Assembly (NCBI RefSeq): GCF_902150065.1
Contig: NC_043995.1
Span: 25,986,001 to 26,050,000, forward strand
Direction: 5' to 3'
DNA: 64,000 bases
DNA from: Myripristis murdjan
Taxonomy: Eukaryota > Chordata > Actinopteri > Holocentriformes > Holocentridae
In this document: in pieces, positions 48,431 to 60,600 of the stretch
Position numbering within the stretch: position 1 is the first letter of the stretch
Layout: every line of letters starts with the position of its first letter
Notes under the pieces: model-generated
The model's input: only the letters and a program-made list of their open reading frames with translations
Told to the model about the DNA's origin: nothing
Database searches by the model: none
Program-made: the position numbers and the translations under genes

Positions 48431-48436
48431 TTTATT
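48431..48436 (-). terminator. polyadenylation signal of the ZP3-like gene
   Basis: AATAAA on the minus strand, 74 bp past the stop codon. This is a very short 3'UTR, as is common for egg-coat genes. fli1b and this gene converge here, with about 0.6 kb between their poly-A signals. Confidence 0.6.
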
Positions 48437-48509
48437 GCTTTCAGCTTGTTAGGAGAGGTGTACCAAAACCCAAGCATGGATTAATATTAAATTAACACAA
48501 ATTTTAGCT

Positions 48510-50879
48510 TTATTTGTCCAACCCAAAGACTTCTTCAAACACTAGGCGAGGTTTGGTGACCTGCTCCTCCTTCACAACAGCGAAGCCCTTCACCTGCCTT
48601 TCCTCACCTGCTGCCCCCACCCGCTTCACACCTCCTCTTCCTCCAAACGGCCTCTTCATCTCCTTCTCCGCCAGAGTCCTCCTTCTCTCCTCTGGCTGTG
48701 AGGTCGTCCTTGTTTTAGGCATCGCTGTGGTGATCTTCTTGGTTGATGTGGTGATCTTCTTGGTTGTCGTGGTGATCTTCTTGGTTGTCGTGGCCGTCTT
48801 CTTGGTTGTCGTGGCCGTCTTCTTGGTTGTCGTGGTCGTCTTCTTCGTTGCTGTGGTCGTCTTCCTCTTTAGGCTTGCAGTGGGTTTGGCTTTATCCTCT
48901 ATCGTCCACGCTTTGCTGCTGATCATTTTGGTCACTGGAGAAAGCCGCGTTTTCATACCTTTGGAATAAAATTGTAAACTGTCAATCTGTTTTTGCCACG
49001 TATTTTATGATTTTATGATGGGTGTAGTCAGTGACTTTGGTAATGATACAGTGAGGATACAGTGAATCTTTGAGTTTCCACTGACATGAAGAAGTGTCGA
49101 CTCACCAGCGGAGGCAGCAGAGCTACAGCTGGAGTCACAGCAGGCGCACACCGAGTCTGATCCATACAGCTCAACCCATCTGAGGAAACCAGGGAGTGTG
49201 AAGGAGGAAAATATAAGAAAAAAATCATAAATATATGCATGGCACATATTATTTAACACTATTATTTGGCTTTTTTTTTTTTTTTTGCAGAGCTCACCTT
49301 CTTGTTTTTTGGTCATAGTTACAGGCCTTGGCTGTATGAGTCGGGTCAGACGGCCCCACAGATGCGGTGCAGTGCATGTACAGTTGCTGTGGATGAAAAA
49401 ATTGCCCTGCAGTCAAGACTTTATTCTAATTACATGCATCAATCTAGCAGTGTGATAAGATAAGATATGCCTTTATTTATCCCACAATAATGACAAAGGT
49501 TGCACAAAAACAACATGAATAACTAGGGATGCATTAATACCCCTTGTAAAAGGTGATACTGAACACAAAACTTAAACTTTGAGTATCAATCTGCATCGAC
49601 TGAATCTATTTCTTTCATTAAATAATGTAGCTGGGGATAATTAATGTAGGGGCCATTACACAAAACAGTTAATATAAAATCCTTTTCCCCACAATTTCAG
49701 AAATTCAGGCTTATGTACAGAGAAAATCAAGACAATCTGTTTATTTCTGATATGTAAATTGAGGCTTTTAGTATCAGATATTTGTATTGGGTAAATCTCA
49801 GATAGATACTCCTCTTCTGCCCAGTACTAGCACCAAAATCAGTATTGATATTAATGCATCCTCATACATGTCCCAAAATGCAGTGCTCAATAAAAACACC
49901 AAGAGAGGAAACTTTAAATCCACCATTATCTGAGACATCATTGCTCACCTGGCCGGTCATGCCCTTGAACAGGAAAGCGTCGACACTGAACCTCACAACA
50001 TTTTTTGTGTGTGGGATGAATCTGGAGTGACTGGCTTTACTTTCAGCCATACACCTTTATTAGGAGAAAAGATACTCATCAGAGTGAAGGCCATGTGGTG
50101 GATGTTTTTATCCAAAGCCCTGGCATTATGAGTGCATACATGTGTTTAGAAAAGCCAGGAATCAAACACCTGAACACTACAGTGGTCAAAAAAATGAAGA
50201 AAAAAAAAATGTTCCAGAGCATTTGTACAATTAGTGAGTGGGAGATGTTACATTACCCAAAGTTTTCCACAACTGAAAACTGAGGTGTTGAGGTGTGCGA
50301 CTTCTTGAGGGTGGCGTGGCAGGAGTGAACGTATAATCTTCCATCAGTGGAGAGGGATGGAGCCTCCAGCTCAAAATACATGGGCTTCCCAATGTTATAG
50401 TGATCCGATGGGGAAAGCCTCTCCCACTGAGCTGAAAGACAAAACATAAAAATCCACTTTCAGGACTCCTTGTCATATTTTTGACACTGTCAGAGGAAAT
50501 CCAGGTTGCTCGCACTCACTTACACATGAAATTTAATTACTTTTCAAAGATTTTCAAGGCGAAATTCAAAGTCTCAACATCAGCACATCTAAGGTTGAGA
50601 CACTGAGGTAAAAACTGGACATCAGAGACCTCGTGGAGGCTTTTTTTCCCTCTAATCCACGAATTTATTTTAGTAATTTGGCAAGGGGCAGATCCTTCTT
50701 TCGCAAACAGTAAATAAATAACATGCTATGGCTTACCATTTCGTGGGCTGAGAATGAATTTAACTTTGCTCCTCATTGGTTTGAAGATCGTGCGCATTCT
50801 CATCTTGGGCGTGTAGCCAATTTTGTACGAGTACTGGAATCTAAAAGTAACGCAAAACAAAGCGTGGAAATACATTGTT

Positions 50880-50914
<35 letters not shown>

Positions 50915-51688
50915 AAGTCGAAGAACTGTGCTCACAGCGTGTTTGGTGTGAAATGTACCGCACGCCCAGTCTCACCTGTTGTAGTGACAGGCAACAAGCA
51001 AGCTGAAGGGCGCAGCTCGCCTGATTGGTCCAGGGAGGCTCGGTGGGTTGTAACGCAGGATGTTGGAAAAACTCACTATGTTGAAGTTGATCTGTCACGA
51101 AACGTCCAGCTTGTAAGCCGCGCTTTGAAACGGGACTCTGTAAAATAAAGATGAACTAAAACCTTTAAAACTCACCGTGCGCTTGCTTCCACACAGGCCG
51201 AGGTCATATTCAAAATAAAGGGAGTCCTGGGTGTCTCTGCTGGCTTGGCAAGTCCCTAGTTTGAGTTGAGAAGGTAATCCGCCGGCACCTAACACGCTTT
51301 TCTGCACCTCGACATGCATCTTGTTGATGCTGCATTTGGCTTTCACGTACAGGCTCACACCAGAGGGGCTGCGCGGAGCGGCCTTGGGAAACGCCGGCAG
51401 CAGGGCCTCCCTCACGGTGTGAGGCAGCGGCTCCTGCCCGATGCCGCTTCTCGGAGAGAAATAATCTTTCTTTACGATCGGCATCCGTGAATGTACAAAC
51501 ACAGGCAGTCGCAGATAGGGTGGCGGCAGAGTCCCGGTGTCAGGGGCCCTGGAGAGCCTTGTCGTCAGTCGTGTTGTGTTTTTTAGGGACTCAAACCCGG
51601 AGGCCCAAGAGGAGCCAGGCGCTCCTGCGGAGGCCGGCAGAGACAACAGCGCAAAAACAGCACACAAGGAAAGGTGCGCTGTGTTCAT
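48510..51688 (-). CDS. ZP3-type zona pellucida (egg coat) protein with Lys/Thr-repeat tail
   Basis: ZP3-type proteins are secreted and polymerise through a ZP domain to build the egg envelope. Eight exons fit in phase: 51176-51688, 50976-51091, 50737-50840, 50257-50431, 49949-50054, 49298-49386, 49106-49179 and 48510-48958, giving 541 aa. I start at 51688 because MNTAHLSLCAVFALLSLPAS is a signal peptide; the frame is open 22 codons further. ZP-N has Cys119, 147, 166 and 206. ZP-C has the ZP3-like cysteines (HSCHATL, MHCTAS, KACNYD, VCACCDSSC). After residue 393 comes a basic tail with repeats of TTTKKTA/TTTKKIT, then EERRR and a hydrophilic end. No transmembrane segment is seen. Which fish zp3 subfamily it belongs to is not resolved. 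Confidence 0.85.
48727..48865 (-). repeat. coding 21-bp minisatellite (Lys/Thr heptads)
   Basis: In the last ZP exon about six 21-bp units (plus strand GATCTTCTTGGTTGTCGTGGT with variants GCCGTC and GTCGTC) encode the 7-residue repeat TTTKKIT or TTTKKTA. All units keep frame. Confidence 0.9.
49450..49515 (-). repeat. LINE 3'-tail fragment in a ZP intron
   Basis: The string GATAAGATAAGATATGCC followed by TTTATTTATCCCAC resembles the 3' end and satellite tail of fish CR1/L2-type LINEs, in minus orientation. Only the tail is present. Confidence 0.45.
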
Positions 51689-51735
51689 AACTGTTGGCCC
51701 AGATGTATCACGTTTTAAACTAACAGTAACCCGAG

Positions 51736-51830
51736 GTAATATAAACCTAAACATTAATCGTAGGTAGGAAAAAATCGTACAGGCTAGCCTACTGACGCGC
51801 TTTCGGTGAAGCGAAAATTAACCGCACCTG
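51736..51830 (-). promoter_or_regulatory. ZP3-like gene promoter with TATA-like box and E-box
   Basis: On the minus strand TTTATATTA lies about 50 bp upstream of the start codon. An E-box CAGGTG lies at 51825-51830, about 90 bp above the TATA-like box. Oocyte ZP genes are known to use an E-box bound by FIGLA near the TATA box. The link is by analogy. Confidence 0.4.
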
Positions 51831-53185
51831 GTAGTCACTAATTGACGACACAAAATGTTTCTGCAGATTCCTTTACCTGACTAAAAGCCAAAGCTTTTAG
51901 CTTTTCAAATAGGCTGTTATTGTTTAATGGTTTCAATTTCGTTCAAAATTAATGCTATTTTTTATTAGCCCGCACTGTGAGTAGACTTATAAAAACATCG
52001 GAAATCCGTGATAATAACTAAATTGGCTATTTAATTTGTGGGACACTTGTGGAAACCGCAGTCCATTTATAAAAGACAGGAATCCGTCTCAGCTACACCT
52101 GTCCGAGGCTCCTGCACAACCGGCGAAGTAAGCTCACCTTTGTGAGGGAGGTAGGCCTGACTCCTGCTGTGCGGCCACCAGCTTTAACTAATAATAAGCT
52201 GCTAAGTGGCTTAAGAAACATGTTTAAAGCCACATGTATGGGGTCGATAAATCATTCCTACAAAAATAATTTCCATCTAAGTTGTTGTGTTGATTCAATC
52301 TAGGGAGAAAAAATGCTACATAACCTAAATACATAACCTAAACCTAAAAATCTTCTCACATTTTCTGATTTCATTAATATTCTGCAGGCCGGATGTGGCC
52401 AGTTTATACAAATACAAGGTCTCCGGGAGGGATGACGAGGTAGTAGGCCCATGTCTTCATCCAGATGCAAAACACAACACAGTGGGCTGAGGCAATAAAG
52501 CTTATCGGAGGCCAAGGTTGGTTGGAGCCATGGGTTACTCTCACAAAACAAAATCACACGTGAAAAATGCACATGGGAATTCATAGCCCATCATCGTGCT
52601 TTTTTTTTTTTTTTTTTTTTTTTTACATCATCACATTTTCACCTGCCATTACATATGACAATATTTTGGTCACATGTGAAAACTTAAATTCATGTACAAA
52701 AAGACTATTCATGGGGGGAAATTTCATTTTCAGATGGGAAACGAGCTGTGTCACATGTTCACATATACAACATGAAAAGCAACATCACTCCAAAAAGGAA
52801 AAACAGGTTGAATTTACATGGATGTTTTTTGTAAGGGGTGAATTTTATAAGATATTCTTACTCTGATAATATAACATACACCTTTTAACACTTTTAATTT
52901 TCTCATTTTATGCCCTTACAATTTGTCAGTCACTCTTTTCAGTAAATTATACCAAAGGCAATACAGGCCTACAGACATTTTTTTTTTTTTTTTTCACCTA
53001 CAGAGACAAACATGAAGGAAATGACTTCAGTGTGGAGGCTGGCTTCATTTTAATTAGAAAAAAAAAAAAAAAAAAAAAAAAGCTAGAAACCTCAAACATG
53101 CATTGGTTGTGTGCCAGTATTTTTGTGTGCTTGCATGCTTATGGTTATACGGTATGTGTGTGTCATTCACATTTACATTCACATC

Positions 53186-53234
<49 letters not shown>

Positions 53235-53572
53235 ATTTGCTTTGCACATGATTTAACTGTTGCAGCTGCAATGTTATGGGAACAGCAGCAAAAACACCTA
53301 CTAAGCAATCAAAAACGCATTCAACTGTTTGCCAGCCGTTACCAAAGACAAAAAAGTTTCTTCTGCAATCTAAGCCCTTGGTAAATCAAGTCTTGGTGTG
53401 GAGGTATCTACAGATTAGTGGAAAACTACCAGGAGGAGGGTGAGTACAGTATCACTAATAGAGGCAGCTTGATTACACAAGTGTGTGTTGCAGCTTGTCA
53501 AATGTAATTAGCAAATACAAGGTGAAACCCCACATGTCAGCCTCTCCTCCAGGCTCTGCCCTGATTTGGTAA
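51831..53572. other. intergenic and Ly6 3'UTR, no gene seen
   Basis: No coding frame is supported. The stretch includes T-runs near 52601 and 52980, an A-run near 53060 and a (CA)n tract of about 38 bp at 53195-53232. The part nearest 53572 should be the 3'UTR of the Ly6 gene; no canonical AATAAA was identified. Confidence 0.5.
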
Positions 53573-55958
53573 TCACCAAACTGAGTATGACAGGAGGAGT
53601 GTGAGCAGCATGCCAGTCCAGCAGGGGGCGGTAGGCGCAGCGGCTCCATTGCACAGGTGTGTGTTGCAGCATTCGTTGGTGAAGGTGAAGTTGAGTCCCA
53701 TTGCAAACTTTTCACCAGAGAGACCACACAAGGCGGGGAGGATGCAGCTCTTCTCATACAGCACCACGCGGAAGTCTCCTGCAAACCAGAGCTCAGAGTG
53801 AACAGCAGTGTGTGTGTGTATGTGAACTCTCACTCACTCACACATACTCACACACAGGTCTCAACAAGGGCTGGGTGATGGGGACAAAATCAAACATCAT
53901 AATATTTTTAACCGAATATCTCGATATTAATATTGTGACAGTGTCTTAGGGATGACTCTTGGTGCTGTCACAAAATATTTACACAATAACATTTTTGATA
54001 AACAATCATTAGTAATGTGGATATAACGTCCAAGCAGGTAGAGGCAAATAAAAGAACAGCTAAACAGTCTAATAAACTCAAAAAGTTGCATCTCTTCATT
54101 GTGTTTACTTTATTACTTTAATATTCTTTGGCAGAGATTGGCCATTTGGTATACGGACAGTTTTACAAATATAAATTGCAGTGTATTAGAATGGCAGCGC
54201 CGGCTCCATCCTCACATCCTCTTATAATGTTCGAAATCATCATTCTGTGATGTATTGCAAGAGTTTTTTTTTTTTTTTCATAAGGCAATGTAATCTAGTT
54301 TTGTGGTGAACCCACTTAGCCTCAACCTATCATGTCTGCGTCACTTAGCGATTTCATACATATTCATTACATTTTCCAGAATGACGTTGGGAAACCCACA
54401 GAGAGCAGGCATGACCTTGTTGCACTCAGCTGTTGGTTGTATGTGTGGGAGGAGAGAGATTGAAACAAGAGTCACACCCCCCAAGCTCAAAATGCAACGA
54501 CTCGTGGCTGCACTGCATTCTGGTCAATCGAGGCTGCTGTCAGTGGAGACATTAGTAGCTCTGCCTGTTCTCTGGTGGATTTCTCCCTGTCAAACTGCTG
54601 AGTGACAGTGCAAATAGTGAGTCCCTTGCTCTTTGATTCTGAGGGACTGACAACAAAATCTGGTGAAATGTCTCAGCGTGGCGACGTGTTGCCTGTTTGG
54701 CCAGTTACAGACAGGAAAAAGAAAAATGCACCACCTATTTTTATGTGAAGATGATTCTTTTCAATGTATAAATAGTCCCATGGATGATCACATGTAGGTC
54801 AGATGGCCTAAAGTTAGGAAAATGTCCTGGAATCAAGTTTCAGATAAGACAAATCCAAAAGAATCAAACACTAGTGATCAGTGTAGCTCTGCAGGTGCAT
54901 CTAAAAATGAACACATTCTTGGTGTTGTAAAGTGCCTTGGGTAAGATTTTACAAATTGAATAATGCATTTTATTTCATATGAAACCTTTAAAAATGAGAT
55001 AAATGAGGCTTTATACGTCCTGGGAGACATTTTCATTTTGGTTGCGGATTTGACTGCTGAGTTTTTAACTTGGCATGAGACGATAGGGAGGATTGTGTTT
55101 GCCCTTTAATTCAATATTCATACATCACTGTTTTTCTCATGGTTTTCAGGTGAAAAAAGAAGAAAAAAGAAAATGTGTACTTTAAAAAAAACTGTCCTGT
55201 CACGGGTATTTTATTATTTCTCCCTCTCTCTCAAATGCACTTAAAGCAAGCCACCTACACACAGTCCCCCTGGTCGCACTCACATGCCTCCCTCCATGCC
55301 TGTCACGGTCTCTTTCAGTTCTTTTTCTCAGTTTTGATTCATTTAAATGTTGTTCAGCAACATGAAGCGCCCTCACCTTTCGCTCCCACAGCTCTGCTGG
55401 ACAGACAGACCTGACCCGGCGGACACTTCATGGGGAACCTGATGCAGTCCAGAGGTGAGATGGCAGGGAACACACAGGTGTAACAGAACAGGGGGACTGA
55501 AGCACAGACATCACATTGATTACAACCAGAAAAAGGCTTTGAGAAACAGAGTTTTGCTGCAGGACATTCAAAATGCAGTCTACTTTGGAGAAGACAAAAA
55601 CTGATATTCATTGTTCAGGATTTACAGAAGAGTACCTCCTTAAATGTTATATATATATTTTTTACTTAATTGCTGCAAAAATCACATTAATATTAAACAG
55701 GATTTTTTATGCAGTAAAATAATTTCCTAAAGACAAAGGCTGAGTAATGCAAGACTGCAGTGTTGATGGAGAACATGCTTTATCTATTGCTGCAAAGCCA
55801 CAACAGTATACAATACAGTGTCTATTGTTTTAAGTGCATGCAGGTGAACATGTGCACGGGCATGCAAACACACACACACCACACACACACTGTGTTGTTC
55901 ACTTACCTACAGCTGGGAGTAAACACAGGAAAAGCAAGGGGCAAACCAGCTTGGACAT
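53573..55958 (-). CDS. Ly6/uPAR GPI-anchored protein, Bouncer/SPACA4-like
   Basis: Three exons fit in phase: 55907-55958, 55377-55496 and 53573-53778, giving 125 aa. Residues 1-18 form a signal peptide (MSKLVCPLLFLCLLPAV). The mature part is a single three-finger LU domain with ten cysteines (22, 25, 35, 42, 48, 69, 75, 94, 95, 100), starting LFCYTCVFP and ending CCNTHLCNG. Asn87 lies in an NFT glycosylation site. A hydrophobic C-terminus (MLLTLLLSYSVW) after small residues marks a GPI signal. Length, one LU domain and the LNFTF-CC-LCN pattern resemble fish Bouncer, the egg-surface protein needed for sperm entry, and mammalian SPACA4. Many Ly6 paralogues share this layout, so orthology is unproved. 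It lies 1.9 kb from the ZP gene on the same strand. Confidence 0.8.
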
Positions 55959-55959
55959 C

Positions 55960-57356
55960 ACTGAGTGTTTTTCGTGTCCCTCTTAACAAACGTTACAGCG
56001 CCTCGCCTCTTCAGCTCTTCAGATCCTCTCTAGCTTGTTGTCGTCTACACCAAAGCTGCCGTCTTCATCTTGGACTGAAGAAACCTGGCCTAGCCTCCTG
56101 TCTTCCACTTTAACTCCTATCCTAATAATCCTTATCAGCTTTATCCAGGCGTCCTCAGCTTTGGCTTTCTCTCCCCTGCCGGCCGAGCTTCAGAGATCTG
56201 ATGAAAAATCTGGTCCAGTTTCTCTTGATATTGTGCTAATTAACTCCAAGAATCTCCCCACCCCAACACTTCTGATTCAATTAGGTTATTAGCTTCCCAG
56301 TGATAACCCTTTAGTCCCAACGCCGGTAGGGCCCACTGCAGCCCGGACAGAAAAGTCCCGTATAAACATGCCATTTTGACAGAATTAACTCTAAATAGAG
56401 CTTTGTAAGGAAACAATGCTCCATGCTGGTATCTCGATGAAACATATTTATATTTATGGAGATAATTTAGATGTTTTTAAGAACTGAAAAGATACATGCA
56501 CTGTACAGAGGTAAAGCAGGGCAGGTTTATTAAATCATCTCTTATTTCTTAATGAAAGACGTGAAGTCTGTTGGGAGGGCTGTCAAGTGACCTGCGGTCT
56601 CATGACTGGGTGAGTGAATAGGAGGCAGGGATCAGCAGAGAGACACTGTCACAGCCATACCAAATGTAAGACATGTTGGCTCAAAGGTAAAAATAGGTTG
56701 TCAAGCACTGGTAACTGTTTTGGTTTGAGTTGCACAGGGAATTTTTGGTTTATATACAGTATCAAACTGTGTTAACAGAGCCCAATGCCCATGTTACAAA
56801 GCTGTCATTCAATGTATAAGAAGAAGTGTATAAGAATAGCTATTGGGTTTATGTATGTAATCAGCTAAATTAACTATTCTAATAATTTGGTTCAAATTAC
56901 TTGTTAAACAGGGAGCAGTTTAAGTGAGAGTGTAACTGTGTCAAACGGAAGTGTCAGCTGGCGGTATTTTTAATATAATCTTATGAAAATGTCCCCTTTT
57001 CATCCACAGGAATGTTTTTAGGCTATACTGAAGCCAAGGACCTCACGTTAGACCTTAGAACCTGACTGTGATTGTATAAACTCCTGAAGCTCATCAAAAA
57101 CAGAAACAGAAACAAAAAGATTTCACAAGAACAGCCTTGCCATGCAGGTTTTTGATATTTAGTTTTAACTTTAATAATTTAAAAAAATATTTCAGGGAAA
57201 AACACTCATTCAGAACTGATGGTCGCCTTCTAGAAATAAACATTTCCATGTAAGCATGAGATTGCATGTTGAACTGGCCCTTTCACACACCACCTCTCAT
57301 TGACTTACATCACACTTGCAATTCAGTTTAACTCTTCTGCTTACATGCAGTTGGTT
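55960..57356. other. intergenic, no gene seen
   Basis: Holds the Ly6 upstream region and the 3' end of the tektin-like gene. A variant poly-A signal ATTAAA on the minus strand at 57170-57175 may end the latter. Short frames near 56.0-56.3 kb lack any recognisable motif. Confidence 0.4.
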
Positions 57357-57567
57357 TCAGTACGCCCCCTGCTGGAGGAAAGTAGGCATGGCTCTCCTGT
57401 CAACAAGCTGACGTCTCATGCGGACCACGGCAGAGTCCACCTGGGCTGCTGTGCTCTTGCCCTGCAGGTCGTCCTGCAGCTGCAGATGGACGCCCTGCAG
57501 CCGGGCCAGTTCACCCTCTGAGGCTGTCAGGCAGCGCCTCAGCACCGCACTGCCCTGAGACATACAC

Positions 57568-57604
<37 letters not shown>

Positions 57605-60600
57605 GTCACTTACAAGACTGATGTGGTGTTTGCATGCACTCAGCAGGTGAGGCAAAGCTGGCATCACTGTGGCTATTATCAAGTGTGAGGTTAATATGAA
57701 ACCACTGCATGCTTTAATGATGTTTATGGTGCAAACGTCTGCCAGGAGAATACATGCTATAAAAATGTATTTCAGTATTAGGAGTGCTTAGTTTTTCTCA
57801 GAATAAGTGACAAAATCTGTCAGTGGGATGAGATAATCCCACTTGTTTCCAGTACTAATCAACTCATTTTCAAACTTTTCTTGATCCTAGTGGCCTGATT
57901 ATTCTGCCATGTTTCAATGTATTTAATAAACTTTAATTCCTGAAAACATTTCTGAAACAAGTGAAACTGCATTGGAAACTGGTGGAATTAAAAAATAAAA
58001 ATAAAATACTAAAGACAAAATAATTAAATTAAATTAAATTGAAAAAATAAAAATAAATAAATGAAAAAATTAACAACAGACAGACTGATTTGGTTTTGGT
58101 TTGGTTTAGATTTGTCATTCATCTTTTTTGGGGGTGCATGGGAGGACAGAATCTTGCCTGTATGCCTCAAAATCATCCCCTAAAGTTTTGTTAAATAAAC
58201 AACACATGAATTCACAATATTTCCAGATGCTGTGACCCCATCAGTGGTGAGTGTCTTTCAGTGATGAGGCATGGCAGACATTTTGACAGCAATGACACCT
58301 GCATGAGACGAGCAGCCTCAGGTAACCCTGTCCCGGGGTGCCTCTGGTACACCTGCACCAGAGGCCGGTTCAGTTTCTCTCTGGACAGTATATCACCACT
58401 GTACACCGGACCCTGAGAAGAGAACGGCAACAAACATCACCCACATTATCCCTGGAGCTCAAATAAACTCTGTGACTGATAGTCAAGCCGTGCAGTCTGA
58501 CCTGCGCCCGGCCGTGGCTGTGCAGAATGCAGTTGATTTCCTTCTGCTTGCCGAACATGGCTTTCCTGGTCGCTGCAGACATCAAAGTCAGGCTTTGCTG
58601 CAAGAGGAGAAAGAAAGGGAGTTGGTGTATTTCTGCACTGCACACACAAACGTATAACACTTCGCTCTTTTTCATGTTTGTGTTGCTATCTACCTTGAGA
58701 GCGATTGTCTCTGCTATTTTCTTCACCAGGCCGTCGTTGACAGTGTGGTGAGCGGCTCTCTGCCTGGCGATGGCACTGCTTAGGACCTGCCTGATGTTTT
58801 CCCTCAGCGACTGGGACTGGCTGACCGTTAGAGCAGACGACTCTAAAACGTGCCTGCACTCTGTGGAGACACAAACATGTAAATCCAGATGGCTCAAAGA
58901 CTAATTTGCTTAACATGGGATGGTGGACCCTCTTTTTTTGATACAGCACATATGTCTTATTTAGTAATTCATGACAAGCAATCATATTTATGATAACATT
59001 TGTGCGTAACAACTGCAAATAAATGGCTCTGTACTAACAGTCGCTTCACATTTGCAATTTAAAATGTGGGATATCCCCACTCCTACTCCAGGGCTAACTA
59101 AACCCACTCCAGAGCAGTTTATCTCTGATTTTCTGGAGATGAATCACCAAAACTGTGGGTTATGGTCTGTGGTGTGAATCAGGGTTAGAATCAGGGTTCA
59201 GACAAAGGCAATAGAGTAAGGTGGGGGATCAGGTCAGCCTCAGACTAAGGAATGCAAGTATAAACAGCACTCTTTCTTCTGATTTTAAGGCTCACACGGT
59301 CAGTAACTTCTGTCGGTATACCTGGAGTGAAGGGGCCGACCGAGTCTGACTTGGTGAAGGTCTGAGATGAAGGAGGTGGAGTGCCGGAGAGAGGCAGAAG
59401 CTCCAGGACACGAGCTCTCTCACTGGCACAGGCCAGCAGCTGCCGGCTGCACTGACCCAGGGCCTGAGACACAGCAAGGAGGGGCAACATTAAGGCTGAA
59501 CACATAGGCATCTGTATGCACATCTGTATGTGCTGCTGTAGCTAAAAGACTGTAGGATTTTTTAAAATGTCCTTCTTGAAAAGTGCATGTCTGAAATGTC
59601 TTTGGCAGTAACCAGAAAACAACAGCCAATGGCCAAGAAGTTTCTGTTTGTCTGTGTCTACTTTTCACTTCTCTGTTTGTGTTTGAAAGTTGCTTTTTAT
59701 TTTATGAAAGCATTTTCTGTCTAATCTAATCTAATAAATGTGATGTTGTCTCAGTGAAGCATGGCGACTGAAAGACACAGAACATGTATGTGACATTGTT
59801 GCACAATATGGAAAAAAAATGTTTCTAACTACTTAAGGGGGAAATTTAAGGGGGAACTGGTATTCGCTTGGGTTTGGGTAGTTGGAACTATTAGTGGTGG
59901 CTGGAGTTCAAAAGAAAAGAGCCAGATGATGGCAGGACAGCAGCAGCAGAGACACCTGCAGCTGGCTCAGAGTGTCTTTCAGTGTCTCCTCCAGATCGTG
60001 TTTCAGCTCCGCCAGCTCTCGCCTCTCACACTCCATCAAGTAATCAGCTCCGTCTCTCTCCTGCAACACAGCGGACCTAAATTTAACACCATACCTGGTC
60101 ACTAATGCATATGCTGAGGGACGTTTATGTAATACTCAAGGCTCAGAGGTGACACTCTGCTGGTTAACAGATACATGACAGTCCTTGCTGCAAACACTTC
60201 AAAACACACAGTGCTGTGATCCCATTATGAATACTGCAGGCATAATGTTTGATACTTTATTGACCCTCAAGGTTGTAATCAAGTCCAGTCTAGTAAAGTC
60301 TAGTAAAGACCAGGCTCTGAATGAGGTCCACGTGGGATTGAGTCCCATTTAAGACTAAAATAAGCAATACACAGTGAATATTTACTCCCAAATATAAATT
60401 TTTTTTTTTTTTTTTTATATATATATATAATTCTGCAAAGACAAACAGGGATTTAGTTCTCTCTACAGAAGTTAATACTTGTATCTAACTGTAAAAATGT
60501 TAGTAGACAGTAAATGTTAGTCTTATTTATATTGGCCTTGTTTTATCTTTATGATCTCTACAATAGAGATCCACATGAAAATCTCGACTCTGCCTGATCT

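Noticed and set aside
48514-48969. 151-codon plus-strand frame rich in Val/Phe
   Set aside because: It is the complement of the Lys/Thr repeat exon of the ZP gene, which fits splice phase and the ZP domain.
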